Source of the DNA: Dyadobacter sp. CY326
GTDB taxonomy: Bacteria > Bacteroidota > Bacteroidia > Cytophagales > Spirosomataceae
DNA length: 64,000 bases
Assembly: GCF_021390515.1 (NCBI RefSeq)
Contig: NZ_JAJUXI010000003.1
Coordinates: 558,001-622,000 of the forward strand
Direction of reading: 5' to 3'
Below the pieces are notes generated by a model. That model made no database searches. It was not told the origin of the DNA and worked only from the letters and a program-made list of their open reading frames with translations. The position numbers were made by a program, and so were the translations under genes. Shown piece after piece: positions 17,705 to 26,937 of this stretch (the first letter of the stretch is position 1; each line of letters opens with the position of its first letter).

Positions 17705-18517
17705 TTGTTAAATCTCCCAATTCTTACTGCTGACACTTATTTTACGCCTTTTGAAAAGACGTTAGCATATGATGCCTTGCCAAAAAAATTCCCTACGCCA
17801 TTTGCCAAAAGTCCCCATCCACTCACTTCGCAAGCCGTTTCAATGTTGCAAGCACATGTGCAAAATCAACAGGATTGGGCGCATAATTTTGGCTTAACCA
17901 ATGATGAAGTGAACATTATTGGAAAAATGTTTGGCGTGCTGGTCGTTCAGACGGAGCAAAACGAAATTGGATATTTGTCTGCATTTTCAGGTAAGCTCGC
18001 TGGCGCGAATCATCATTCCAGGTTCGTCCCGCCTCTGTTCGACGGCGTTGCAGCGGGAGGTTTTTTGAATGCTGGAATGACGGAGCTTTCAAGAATTAAT
18101 GACGAGATCAGCATGCTGGAAGCGGAGAGATTGGGAACATTCGAAACCCAAATCCGAGAACTCAAAGTCATGCGGAAAGCGCATTCACTAACGCTTCAAA
18201 ACCAGATTTTTGACCAATATCATTTTCTTAACCAGACTGGTAAGCAAAAGAGCCTTCGTGAGATATTCTCTGATGCTGGTTATAAGAATCCGCCAGCTGG
18301 CGCGGGTGAATGTGCCGCGCCCAAATTGCTTCAATATGCTTTTCAGCAAAATATGAAACCGCTTGCCATCGCAGAATTTTGGTGGGGCCAATCCCCAAAA
18401 TCTGCGTTTTGGAAGCACCGCGAATTTTATCCTTCCTGCCGTGAAAAATGTGCCCCGATCCTCGCGCATATGCTCTCCGGAATGGAACTGGAACATTCAC
18501 ATATAATATGTGATTAA
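17705..18517 (+). CDS. Standalone N-terminal module of an RluA-type pseudouridine synthase (catalytic domain absent)
   Basis: 270 residues. From memory of the family, the segments GYLSAFSGKLAGANHHSRFVPPLFDG, NPPAGAGECAAPKLLQYA and AEFWWGQSPKSAFWKHREFY...CREKCAPILAHML are the conserved N-terminal region of about 550-residue RluA-family synthases found in Bacteroidota and some Gammaproteobacteria. In those, the RluA catalytic domain (with its HRLD aspartate) follows. Here the frame stops at GMELEHSHIICD, and I see no remnant of that domain before susC at 18662. The start is a TTG at 17705; the frame is open further upstream without ATG. It could be a truncated gene decaying in place or a protein that works alone. 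Confidence 0.75.
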   Translation: MLNLPILTADTYFTPFEKTLAYDALPKKFPTPFAKSPHPLTSQAVSMLQAHVQNQQDWAHNFGLTNDEVNIIGKMFGVLVVQTEQNEIGYLSAFSGKLAGANHHSRFVPPLFDGVAAGGFLNAGMTELSRINDEISMLEAERLGTFETQIRELKVMRKAHSLTLQNQIFDQYHFLNQTGKQKSLREIFSDAGYKNPPAGAGECAAPKLLQYAFQQNMKPLAIAEFWWGQSPKSAFWKHREFYPSCREKCAPILAHMLSGMELEHSHIICD

Positions 18518-18558
18518 CTCGTAAAATCTCCCGATCCAGGCGATAATAAGCGCTCCAC

Positions 18559-18608
18559 CTTGGTATTTCGGTGATATGTAATTTACTTTGCCTATCAATT
18601 TCATAGGC
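18559..18608 (+). promoter_or_regulatory. Promoter and dyad upstream of susC (locus 2)
   Basis: CTTG (18559-18562), 20-bp spacer, TTACTTTG (18583-18590), a near match to the Bacteroidota promoter. Directly after it is a dyad GCCTAT-CAATTTC-ATAGGC (18590-18608), overlapping the expected transcription start. The block GTAATTTACTTTG and CTATCAATT recurs almost unchanged before the sulfatase operon at 47712, with the same 20-bp spacing. Confidence 0.6.
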
Positions 18609-18661
18609 TATGTCGGCTTCATGAGTTTAGCAGATCCAATTTAAATAATCCACGTTCTAAA

Positions 18662-21600
18662 ATGATTAAAAATTTATCAAGGTCAATCCCGAAAGTCAGG
18701 GAATGGGTTTTCCTGTCTACATGCATTCTTTTGAGCTTACATGCTTTTGCTCAGAATGTTACGGTTACAGGAACAGTCACAGGCGTAACCGATAAAGGCG
18801 GTTTGCCGGGTGTGAATATCGTTGTAAAAAATACAGTTACAGGCACTTCCACCGATGCGGACGGGAAATACGAACTGAGCGTTCCTGCGAATGCTATCCT
18901 TGTTTTCTCCGGGATCGGGTACGCAACTCAGGAGACGCCATTGAATGGCAGAAGCGTTGTCGACATTCAACTCGCCGCGGACACCAAGCAACTGGACGAG
19001 CTTGTTGTAGTGGGTTATGGAACGCAAAAGCGGAACAGTCTGACCAATGCCGTGTCAACCATCACGGGCGAAGACGTTGCGCGCAGGCCTGTTTCCAATG
19101 TGCAGCAATCATTCCAGGGCTTAATGCCCGGAGTTGCTGTCAATGATCTGGGCGGATCGCCCGGGAAATCCAATGCCACAATCCGCGTTCGCGGGATCAC
19201 GACATTCAACATCAATGGCAGCAGCACAAGCGGTTATGACCTTGGTAAAAACGACGCATTAATCATTGTTGATGGCATTGAGCAACAGCTGAGCGACATT
19301 AATCCCGATGACATTGAATCTGTTTCCATCTTAAAAGACGCTGCGTCGACCGCGATTTACGGTTCCAGGGCAACCAATGGTGTTGTGCTAATCACCACAA
19401 AAAGGGCGAAAGGAAGCAAAGTGCAGGTGGATTACCACGGTTATTACGCGCTCCAAAAATCAAACAATGTGCCGAAAATGATGGGATTGGAAGCTTACAT
19501 GCGCGAGCAAGTGGCGGCTTACACCAATGCAGGGGCGGCGGTTCCGGCCCGTTTCACCGAAGAATCAATCCAGGCTTATGTCAATGCGACGGACCGTGAA
19601 AAATATCCCTTTGCAAACACTTGGTTTGAGACATTGCTGCGCACTGCTCCCCAGCAGAATCACTCCCTGTCCATCGCCGGCGGAAGCGAAGCTTTGCGCA
19701 CAAGACTTAGTGTCCGTTACCAGGATCAGAATGGTGTGATCAAAAATTTTGGCAATAAAATTGGCGAGTTCAGGCTAAACACGGATTATGATGTCAGCAA
19801 GAAAATCCGGATCAGCGCGGACATTAATTATCGCTATAACAGCACCGAAAGTCCGACAACGAACCCTGATGCTCCGCTCAACAACTTCTTCCACGGATCG
19901 CTTTGGGCAGTTCCCAAATATCCTGATGGAACTTACGGATTAAGCACGCAGGGAAATAATCCGTTGATGTTTTTGGAAATCGGCGGACAGTCGAGACAAA
20001 AAACGGATTATCTGGCTGGTTTTGTCAAAGCAGATTTTGAGTTGACAGAAGGCTTGACTTTCTCGACACAAATCGCGGGGCGCGGGCTTTTTACCCAACA
20101 AAAAAACTACACAAACTCTTACGTTAACACGGACAAAAACACAAACATTACCAAAACCATTGCCAACAACAGCTTGACGGAGGTCCGCAATACGCTCCGC
20201 GAATACACGATCAACAACTTGCTGACTTATGAAAAAGGCTTTGGCAGCCACAATTTGAAGGCATTGGTCGGATATTCCCAGATTGGCAATACGCAGACTT
20301 TCCTTTCTGCTTACCGCGAGCGCTTTTATAACAATGACATTGGCTCCATTGGCCAGGGAGCGAATGACGGCACCAAGACCAACGCAGGAAAAGACGCAGT
20401 TTATGGTTTGCGGTCGTTTTTCGGGCGGGTGAATTACGATTATGATGGCAAATATTTGGTTGAAGTCAATGGTCGTTATGACGGATCTTCCAAGTTTATT
20501 GGTTCAAAACAATACAGCTTTTTTCCTTCGTTCTCAGCCGGATGGCGCATTTCAAAAGAAAATTTCTGGCAGGGACTTGAAAGCGCAGTCAATGATCTAA
20601 AACTCAGAGGCTCATGGGGAATTACTGGAAATCAATCGGTTGACCTTTACAGTTACGTGACAGCATTGACGGCGAATGGATACAGTTTCGGTGGATTGCC
20701 CGTGCAAGGTTACCGCCAAAATACGCTGGCAAATACAAATCTTGGCTGGGAATCAACGACGCAGCTAGACATTGGATTGGATGCTGCATTCCTACAAAAA
20801 CGCTTAAACCTGACTGTTGATTATTACAACAAAGAAACAGACGACATTCTGCTGAACCTGGACATTCCGGCAACAATCGGTTTGACTGCGCCTCCGCAAA
20901 ATGCTGGTTCTGTCCAGAATAAGGGTTGGGAATTCAGCCTGAACTATCGCGGAACGCCTTCGAGCGACGGTTTCCGTTATAATGTTGGCGGGAATTTGAG
21001 CATTAATGAAAACAAAGTGACCGATCTGAAAGGAACAGGCCCTTACCTGACTGGTTCGGACATTGACCCACGTTACATTATCAAAAAAGGCTTGCCTATC
21101 AACACGCTTTGGGGTTATAAAACGGACGGATTGTTCCAAACACAACAGGAAATCACTGAATACAAGGCAACCTATGCGGCCAACACCAAACCCGGCGATG
21201 TTAAATATGTGGATCTGAACGGCGACGGGAAGATTGATGCGAATGACATGACTGCCATTGGCAACTCGTTTCCAAAATACACATTCGGGCTTAATGCCGA
21301 CTTTTCTTACAAAAATTTCGACCTGAACATTTTATTCCAAGGCGCCGCAAAAGTGAATTCGCGGTTGGCCGGTGCGTTGGCTGAAATGGGAAATCAAGAA
21401 GGTTTCACGCATGAAATTTACACCAACAATTACTGGACGCCCGAAAACCCGAACGCGCGCTTCCCACGACCGGTCAAATACGATTTACGCAATGTTGCCA
21501 CATCGGACCGCCTCGTGCTGAACGGCTCTTACCTGCGCTTGAAAAATGTGCAGCTGGCTTACAATGTGCCGGCAACTGTTTCTCAAAAAATCCATTTAAG

Positions 21601-21748
21601 CAGGATTCGCGTGTATGTTTCCGCAACCAATGTGTTCACCATCTCAAAACTGAACGAGTGGAACCTGGACCCCGAAGCCCCTTCCGGACGCGCTGTTTAT
21701 TATCCGCAAACGGCCCTTTACACAGCAGGTTTGAATCTGCAATTCTGA
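18662..21748 (+). CDS. SusC/RagA-family TonB-linked outer-membrane transporter (locus 2)
   Basis: 1028 residues. Signal peptide to about residue 31 (FLSTCILLSLHAFAQ), then a carboxypeptidase-regulatory-like domain (TGTVTGVTDKGGLPGVNIVV), the TonB box/plug start (LDELVVVGYGTQKRNSLTNA) and plug motif VSILKDAASTAIYGSRATNG, then the barrel ending TAGLNLQF. VVVGYGTQKR is typical of the SusC group paired with RagB/SusD Pfam 07980 proteins. It is the first gene of a susC-susD-sulfatase operon, so the imported glycan is probably sulfated. Confidence 0.95.
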   Translation: MIKNLSRSIPKVREWVFLSTCILLSLHAFAQNVTVTGTVTGVTDKGGLPGVNIVVKNTVTGTSTDADGKYELSVPANAILVFSGIGYATQETPLNGRSVVDIQLAADTKQLDELVVVGYGTQKRNSLTNAVSTITGEDVARRPVSNVQQSFQGLMPGVAVNDLGGSPGKSNATIRVRGITTFNINGSSTSGYDLGKNDALIIVDGIEQQLSDINPDDIESVSILKDAASTAIYGSRATNGVVLITTKRAKGSKVQVDYHGYYALQKSNNVPKMMGLEAYMREQVAAYTNAGAAVPARFTEESIQAYVNATDREKYPFANTWFETLLRTAPQQNHSLSIAGGSEALRTRLSVRYQDQNGVIKNFGNKIGEFRLNTDYDVSKKIRISADINYRYNSTESPTTNPDAPLNNFFHGSLWAVPKYPDGTYGLSTQGNNPLMFLEIGGQSRQKTDYLAGFVKADFELTEGLTFSTQIAGRGLFTQQKNYTNSYVNTDKNTNITKTIANNSLTEVRNTLREYTINNLLTYEKGFGSHNLKALVGYSQIGNTQTFLSAYRERFYNNDIGSIGQGANDGTKTNAGKDAVYGLRSFFGRVNYDYDGKYLVEVNGRYDGSSKFIGSKQYSFFPSFSAGWRISKENFWQGLESAVNDLKLRGSWGITGNQSVDLYSYVTALTANGYSFGGLPVQGYRQNTLANTNLGWESTTQLDIGLDAAFLQKRLNLTVDYYNKETDDILLNLDIPATIGLTAPPQNAGSVQNKGWEFSLNYRGTPSSDGFRYNVGGNLSINENKVTDLKGTGPYLTGSDIDPRYIIKKGLPINTLWGYKTDGLFQTQQEITEYKATYAANTKPGDVKYVDLNGDGKIDANDMTAIGNSFPKYTFGLNADFSYKNFDLNILFQGAAKVNSRLAGALAEMGNQEGFTHEIYTNNYWTPENPNARFPRPVKYDLRNVATSDRLVLNGSYLRLKNVQLAYNVPATVSQKIHLSRIRVYVSATNVFTISKLNEWNLDPEAPSGRAVYYPQTALYTAGLNLQF

Positions 21749-21776
21749 TCATTTCAAGACCATTGACTTTAAAATC

Positions 21777-23369
21777 ATGAAAATACATTCAATCAAATAC
21801 ATGATCCTTTCGCTCGGCATTGCATCCATTGCACTTGTCTCCTGCGATAATGATCTTTTGGACACGGTTCCCAACGACCGCTTGTCCGTTGACGGCTTTT
21901 GGAAAACCGAACAAGATGCGAAATTGGCTGTAAACAGTTTATACACCGACCTCGACAGCACAAATGTCATTTCCTGGGACGCATTGACCGACATCGCGCA
22001 CACGAATCAGAACTTTGACGTGCAGGCTTATGTGGAACTTGGAACCTACGACGGCACGAGCTCAAAGATTTACAATGAATGGAAAAGAGCATATCGCGGC
22101 ATCCGCGCGACTTCTTATTTTTTGGAGAATGTCGATAAAGTTGCGTCAACAAACACGGCGCTGATCAACCAGCTGAAAGGAGAAGCGAAAGTGCTGCGGG
22201 CGTATCAATACATTAAACTGGCCGGTTTCTATGGCGATGTTCCCTTGGTGACTTCCGCATTGACTATTGACGAAAGCAGGACTTTGGTAAAAGCACCTGT
22301 GGCCGAAATCTGGGATTTTATTGACAAAGAACTGAACGAAGCGGCTGCTCTGCTGCCCGCAACTTATCCGGCAAGTGACAAAGGACGCGTAACGCAGGGC
22401 GCAGCTTTGGGACTTGCTGCCCGGGCCAGCTTGTATGCGGGCCGTTATGCCAAAGCCGCCGAAGAAGCTGATAAAGTGATCAAATCGGGCAATTATGGCT
22501 TGTATGAATCTTATGAAAAGTTGTTTACTTACGCTGCTGAAAACAACAAGGAGGTTTTGTTCGACAGACAATTTATCAAAGACACTTATCCGATCAATGT
22601 TTTCGCACTGCTCGCACCTTACAGTCAGAAAAACAGCCAAAGCACTTATGTGCCCACAAAAGCATTGGTTGACACTTATGAAACATTGGACGGAAAGCTC
22701 ATCACCGACGCCACCAGCGGCTATAATCCGGCGGCCCCTTATGCAAATCGTGACTCACGTCTCAAATATTCCGTCTTCCTGGAAGGCGATGTGTTGCCAA
22801 GCGGCATTGCATTCAAGCCGCAGCCTACAAGCGGAACTGCGGACGCGATCGGCAGCACTTACATTGCGTCCACGACCGGCTTTAACATTAAAAAATACAT
22901 TAGCGCCGACGATTTCGCCAACCCGGTTAACAGCGGTTTGAACATCATTTTGCTCCGTTATGCAGAGGTTTTGCTGACTTACGCGGAAGCAAAAATTGAG
23001 TTGGGACAAATTGATGCGAGTGTTTTAGCAGCCATTAATTTGGTCAGAAACGGCAGAACAGACGTAAAACAGCCTTCGATCAAAACCACATCCGCAACGG
23101 AATTAAGAGCAATTGTGCGTCGCGAAAGAACGGTTGAGCTCGCATTTGAAGGTCAGCATTTGTTTGATATTCGCCGCTGGAAGACAGCTGAAAAAGTGAT
23201 TCCCGGTCCTGTTTACGGCATCACTTACAAAGACGCGAGCGGCGCATTGAAGACCGTCGAAGTTGTGGCGGTGAACAAAACATTTGATGTAAGTCGTCAT
23301 TATATTTGGCCCATTCCGCAGAAAGAAAGGGATCTGAACCCATCATTAACTCAAAACCCAGGCTGGTAA
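21777..23369 (+). CDS. RagB/SusD-family outer-membrane lipoprotein (locus 2)
   Basis: 530 residues. Type II signal peptide with lipid Cys23 (LGIASIALVSCDNDLLD), then the N-terminal SusD domain (DTVPNDRLSVDGFWKTEQDAKLAVN) with TPR-like helices, and the C-terminal RagB domain with the standard ERTVELAFEGQHLFDIRRW and ending PIPQKERDLNPSLTQNPGW. It binds glycan at the cell surface in complex with SusC. It starts 28 bp after susC and ends 1 bp before the sulfatase, so all three are one transcript. Confidence 0.95.
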   Translation: MKIHSIKYMILSLGIASIALVSCDNDLLDTVPNDRLSVDGFWKTEQDAKLAVNSLYTDLDSTNVISWDALTDIAHTNQNFDVQAYVELGTYDGTSSKIYNEWKRAYRGIRATSYFLENVDKVASTNTALINQLKGEAKVLRAYQYIKLAGFYGDVPLVTSALTIDESRTLVKAPVAEIWDFIDKELNEAAALLPATYPASDKGRVTQGAALGLAARASLYAGRYAKAAEEADKVIKSGNYGLYESYEKLFTYAAENNKEVLFDRQFIKDTYPINVFALLAPYSQKNSQSTYVPTKALVDTYETLDGKLITDATSGYNPAAPYANRDSRLKYSVFLEGDVLPSGIAFKPQPTSGTADAIGSTYIASTTGFNIKKYISADDFANPVNSGLNIILLRYAEVLLTYAEAKIELGQIDASVLAAINLVRNGRTDVKQPSIKTTSATELRAIVRRERTVELAFEGQHLFDIRRWKTAEKVIPGPVYGITYKDASGALKTVEVVAVNKTFDVSRHYIWPIPQKERDLNPSLTQNPGW

Positions 23370-23370
23370 T

Positions 23371-24822
23371 ATGTTTTTTAGTAAAAAAATAAAGATCATT
23401 CTTTTCCCATTTGTTGCCCTGAGTTTTGCTGCATTTTTGGTTGCATTCATTCCAAAACAAGCAGTCAAAAAGCCTAACGTGGTTCTGTTTTTCATTGACG
23501 ACCTGGGTTACGGCGACCTGACCGTAACGGGCGCATTGGGTTACAAAACGCCTAACATTGACAAGCTGGCTGCGGAAGGAACACGGTTTACCAACTTCCT
23601 GGCGGCGCAAGCCGTTTGCAGTGCTTCCCGCGCTGCTTTGCTGACAGGTTGTTATCCAAATCGCGTGGGCGTTTACGGCGCATTTGGGCCCAAACAGGGG
23701 CTAGGACTCAATCCCAAGGAAGAAACGATTGCCGAATTGCTGAAAGCCAACGGCTATGCAACAGGGATTTTTGGAAAATGGCATCTGGGAAGCGATTCCA
23801 TCTTCCTGCCATTGAAACAAGGTTTTGACGAATATTACGGAGTCCCCTACTCGCATGACATGTGGCCTTTGCATCCCTGGCAGAAGCAGGCGCAATATCC
23901 GCCACTTCATTGGATCGACGGGAACAAACCTGCGAAGGAAATCAAAGATCTCAGTGATGCCAGCGAACTAACGCCCACCATTACAGCAAAGGCCGTTTCC
24001 TTCATTAAGCGCAACAAAAAGAATCCGTTTTTCCTTTATGTGCCGCATCCGATGCCGCATGTTCCATTGGCTGCCAGTGCCAATTTCAAAGGCAAAAGTG
24101 AGCGCGGGATTTTCGGCGACGTGCTGACCGAACTGGATTGGTCGGTCGGGCAAATTATGAAGGAGCTGAAAGCGCAGGGGCTCGATGATAACACGATTGT
24201 AATTTTCACCAGCGACAATGGTCCTTGGCTCAATTATGGCGATCATGCAGGCTCATCGGGTGGTTTCCGCGAAGGAAAAGGAACGTCATACGAGGGCGGG
24301 CAGCGCGTGGCGGCAATGATCCGCTGGCCGGGTGTCGTGCCTGCGGGAAGAGTTTCGAACAGACTTTTGTCCAACATTGACATTCTCCCAACATTGGCCA
24401 AGCTAACCGGCTCAAAATTACCGAAAGAGCAGATAGACGGCATTGATTTCGTAGACTTGCTGAAAGGCGACGACACCCGGAAGCCACGCGAAAACTTCCT
24501 ATATTATTACCGAAAAAACAGTTTGGAAGCGGTTCGCAAGGATGACTGGAAACTCGTTTTTTCACATCCGGGTCGCACGTATGAGGGTCAGGTACCGGGG
24601 AAAGACGGTCAGCCGGGACCAGCGCCGGAAGATCATGCAATCCCGTTGGCGCTTTATAATCTGGAACGCGACCCGGGCGAACGCTATGACGTCTATGCGC
24701 AATATCCTGAAATTGTCGCGCAGTTAGAAAAAATTGCCGAAGCTGCTCGTGAAGATCTGGGCGACGATTTGCAGCAGCGCACCGGCAAGCACGTGAGGCC
24801 ACTCGGAAAAGTTACAAAGTAA
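23371..24822 (+). CDS. Formylglycine-dependent sulfatase (locus 2)
   Basis: 483 residues; hydrolyses sulfate esters on a glycan. The N-terminus is a hydrophobic export signal. Metal site FIDDLGYGDLT (41-51). The Cys-type active-site motif is CSASRAALLTG with Cys83, to be oxidised to formylglycine. FGKWHLG and SDNGPWLNYGDHAG supply further active-site residues. The start lies 1 bp after the susD stop, so translation is coupled. No formylglycine-generating enzyme or anaerobic sulfatase-maturing enzyme is in the window, so maturation must come from elsewhere. The precise sulfated sugar is unknown. Confidence 0.95.
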   Translation: MFFSKKIKIILFPFVALSFAAFLVAFIPKQAVKKPNVVLFFIDDLGYGDLTVTGALGYKTPNIDKLAAEGTRFTNFLAAQAVCSASRAALLTGCYPNRVGVYGAFGPKQGLGLNPKEETIAELLKANGYATGIFGKWHLGSDSIFLPLKQGFDEYYGVPYSHDMWPLHPWQKQAQYPPLHWIDGNKPAKEIKDLSDASELTPTITAKAVSFIKRNKKNPFFLYVPHPMPHVPLAASANFKGKSERGIFGDVLTELDWSVGQIMKELKAQGLDDNTIVIFTSDNGPWLNYGDHAGSSGGFREGKGTSYEGGQRVAAMIRWPGVVPAGRVSNRLLSNIDILPTLAKLTGSKLPKEQIDGIDFVDLLKGDDTRKPRENFLYYYRKNSLEAVRKDDWKLVFSHPGRTYEGQVPGKDGQPGPAPEDHAIPLALYNLERDPGERYDVYAQYPEIVAQLEKIAEAAREDLGDDLQQRTGKHVRPLGKVTK

Positions 24823-24850
24823 TCATGCAGGTTTAGTTAACTCCTAAATA

Positions 24851-24898
24851 TCCCCGCATGCCAGGAAGCTTGTCCTGATGTGCGGGGAATTTTATTTT
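24851..24898 (+). terminator. Terminator of the locus 2 operon
   Basis: TCCCCGCA (24851-24858) pairs with TGCGGGGA (24881-24888), with a nested CAGGA/TCCTG stem, followed by ATTTTATTTT. Confidence 0.75.
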
Positions 24899-24954
24899 CG
24901 TGCTAAATAAATAATGCACAACTTGGGCACATTCACCGCTTAACGAGTGACATT

Positions 24955-25512
24955 ATGAGAACGGAAAAAGAGAAAATGATCGCCGGGGAATTGTACGATG
25001 CCCTCGACCCGGAACTGGTTGCTGACCGGCTTCGGACGCGCCTGCTTATCAAACAGTTAAATGACTCGGCGGAAGATCAGGTTGAAGAGCGCGGCAGAAT
25101 CTTAAAGGCGCTTATTCCGAATGCATTGCAGGGTTTATGGCTGCAACCGCCGTTTTATTGCGATTACGGCTATAATATGTTTGTGGGTGAAAGGGTGTTT
25201 TTCAATTTTAACTGCATTGTGCTGGACGTTGCGCCCGTCACCATCGGCAGCCGGACGCTCTTCGGGCCTAATGTGCAGATTTACACGGCCACGCATCCCA
25301 TTGACTTCAAAGAGCGTGCGTCCGGATTGGAATATGCAAAGCCGATCGTAATTGGCGAAGATGTTTGGGTAGGCGGCAGCGCTGTAATCTGTCCGGGCGC
25401 AACCATCGGCGACCGGACAATCATTGGCGCAGGAAGCGTCGTGACCAGAGACATTCCGCAAGATGTTTTCGCCGCCGGGAATCCGTGTAAAGTGATTCGT
25501 CAGCTGGCTTAA
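24955..25512 (+). CDS. Sugar O-acetyltransferase (maltose/galactoside acetyltransferase family)
   Basis: 185 residues, left-handed beta-helix enzyme that moves acetyl from acetyl-CoA to a sugar hydroxyl, in the cytoplasm. The N-terminal Mac domain (EKEKMIAGELYDALDPELVADR) is followed by hexapeptide repeats. The catalytic His is in YTATHPIDFKER (about residue 110). The C-terminal coil has IGEDVWVGGSAVICPGATIG and IGAGSVVTRDIPQDVFAAGN. Length matches Maa/LacA. It stands alone between two terminators; linkage with locus 2 is only by proximity. Confidence 0.93.
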   Translation: MRTEKEKMIAGELYDALDPELVADRLRTRLLIKQLNDSAEDQVEERGRILKALIPNALQGLWLQPPFYCDYGYNMFVGERVFFNFNCIVLDVAPVTIGSRTLFGPNVQIYTATHPIDFKERASGLEYAKPIVIGEDVWVGGSAVICPGATIGDRTIIGAGSVVTRDIPQDVFAAGNPCKVIRQLA

Positions 25513-25525
25513 TGTTATTTAAAAA

Positions 25526-25564
25526 TGCCAACTTCGCGCAGGGAATCCATGCGCGAAGTTGGCA
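25526..25564. terminator. Bidirectional terminator between convergent genes
   Basis: Perfect 15-bp stem TGCCAACTTCGCGCA (25526-25540) / TGCGCGAAGTTGGCA (25550-25564). On the minus strand it is followed by TTTTTAAATAA, serving the gene that ends at 25573; on the plus strand it follows the acetyltransferase but lacks a good T-run. Confidence 0.75.
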
Positions 25565-25572
25565 TAAACCTC

Positions 25573-26262
25573 CTATTCTTCCGTTTCATCTTCCGTCAAA
25601 TCCGCTTCGACATTGACTTCAAATGCATCCACATATTTCACTTCGTCGAGCCAATATGCAGAGCTGACAATGTCGTAGGTTACCGAACTTTCGCTTTTTG
25701 AAACTTCATTCAGCTTCCATAAAATGGTTTTGGCCTCATTAAATTTCGCCCCGGCGAGCTGATCTGAAAACAGGCGGTTGATCAGGCTTCGGTCTGAAAT
25801 GCCTCCGGCTAAAATCCGTACGATCACGGCTTCTTTATTTTGTTCCAGAACCGACAGATCGCCTTGTATTTCCATGGTAAACTGAACGGCTTCGGTGCGC
25901 GGAAACTTCCCATTGTATGCATCGTGGAGCAATTGCGTTGCGCGAAACAAATCGGGATGCAATTCAAGCACCGGATATTCTTCCCATAACTTTTCTGTCT
26001 GAATCTCGTGCGATAAATTCTCTATCTGACCCGCCGTAAGTCGCTCGCCGATGACATAATCCAGAACGAGTTTTGCGGCTTCGTCAGGCTCAAAGTCCGT
26101 CAGCGACATCATGCACATTTCTTTGATTTCAGCATCCTGAATCTCACCCACATCGCCATAATCCATGGTGTTCAGCAGGTTGATATAGTCTGTTTTTAAC
26201 CAGGAATCAGGCAATTCGCTGATTGCGTTATATGATAGAATGTTTACTTGCAGTTGGCTCAT
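25573..26262 (-). CDS. Protein of unknown function
   Basis: 229 residues, acidic, no signal peptide or membrane segment, so probably cytoplasmic. The composition is helix-rich (FEPDEAAKLVLDYVIGERLTAGQIENLSHEIQTEKLWEEYP), and the C-terminus is very acidic (DLTEDETEE). I recognise no catalytic motif. It is a good-quality reading frame with codon use like its neighbours, transcribed alone, convergent with the acetyltransferase and divergent from the lipoprotein gene at 26457. Confidence 0.75.
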   Translation of the reverse strand: MSQLQVNILSYNAISELPDSWLKTDYINLLNTMDYGDVGEIQDAEIKEMCMMSLTDFEPDEAAKLVLDYVIGERLTAGQIENLSHEIQTEKLWEEYPVLELHPDLFRATQLLHDAYNGKFPRTEAVQFTMEIQGDLSVLEQNKEAVIVRILAGGISDRSLINRLFSDQLAGAKFNEAKTILWKLNEVSKSESSVTYDIVSSAYWLDEVKYVDAFEVNVEADLTEDETEE

Positions 26263-26397
26263 GTTTTCAATTTGATTGTATTTCGCCGCCTCCTACATGG
26301 ATCGCAGTCACTGAATTTGCTAGTAAAAGCATGCCACAATTTATCACGCCATCTGATCAATTCAATACAATTTTGGAACAGTCTATGCGACAGCCCG

Positions 26398-26428
26398 TTT
26401 CGTGATCGTCGAAGTGATAATACTTTTG
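26398..26428 (+). promoter_or_regulatory. Promoter of the small lipoprotein gene
   Basis: TTTC (26398-26401), 19-bp spacer, TACTTTTG (26421-26428), which matches TAnnTTTG exactly. The ATG follows at 26457. Confidence 0.5.
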
Positions 26429-26456
26429 GGCATCAAACAATATATATCATTCAGCT

Positions 26457-26885
26457 ATGAAAAATTTATTCAATCTCAAACATCTGGCGGCATTGCTGCT
26501 CCTTTGCATTACAATCACTTCCTGCGAAAAAGACAAAGATGAGCCAGCGCCGGACCTCGCAACGAAGGTTTCAGGAACCTATACTTTTTCCGAACTTGAA
26601 TTCGACGGTCAGACGGTTCCTGCTGACAAAAGCGATTTGAAAGGCAACATTAAAATCACCAGAAAAACTGAAACGACGGTCGACGCCGAGCTTGACATTC
26701 GCTCAAAATCTACGGGTGACGACTTCATGGTTTACGATGTCAACGATATCAAACTGTCCGAAGACGGCAGCACCATTGACCTGGTTTACGACGGAGAAAG
26801 GGTTGCTCAAATCAAAGGCAAGAAAATCATCATCAATGCAACAGACGACGTGGGCACGGACTTCACATTGACCGCCACACGGTAA
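26457..26885 (+). CDS. Small lipoprotein, lipocalin-like
   Basis: 142 residues. Type II signal peptide MKNLFNLKHLAALLLLCITITSCEKDKDEPAP with the lipid-modified Cys after ITS. The rest is beta-rich (VSGTYTFSELEFDGQTVPAD, IKITRKTETTVDAELDI), suggesting a small beta-barrel of the lipocalin-like kind often found in Bacteroidota. The run of charged residues after the Cys may be a surface-export signal. Ligand unknown. It has its own promoter and terminator. Confidence 0.8.
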   Translation: MKNLFNLKHLAALLLLCITITSCEKDKDEPAPDLATKVSGTYTFSELEFDGQTVPADKSDLKGNIKITRKTETTVDAELDIRSKSTGDDFMVYDVNDIKLSEDGSTIDLVYDGERVAQIKGKKIIINATDDVGTDFTLTATR

Positions 26886-26901
26886 GTTTAATTTTCAGTT
26901 C

Positions 26902-26937
26902 AAAAGCCTTGCATACTGAGCGTGTGCAAGGCTTTTT
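26902..26937. terminator. Bidirectional terminator
   Basis: AAAAGCCTTGCA (26902-26913) pairs with TGCAAGGCTTTT (26925-26936), with T-runs on both strands. It serves the lipoprotein (plus) and the DUF4249 gene (minus, ending at 26936). Confidence 0.85.
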
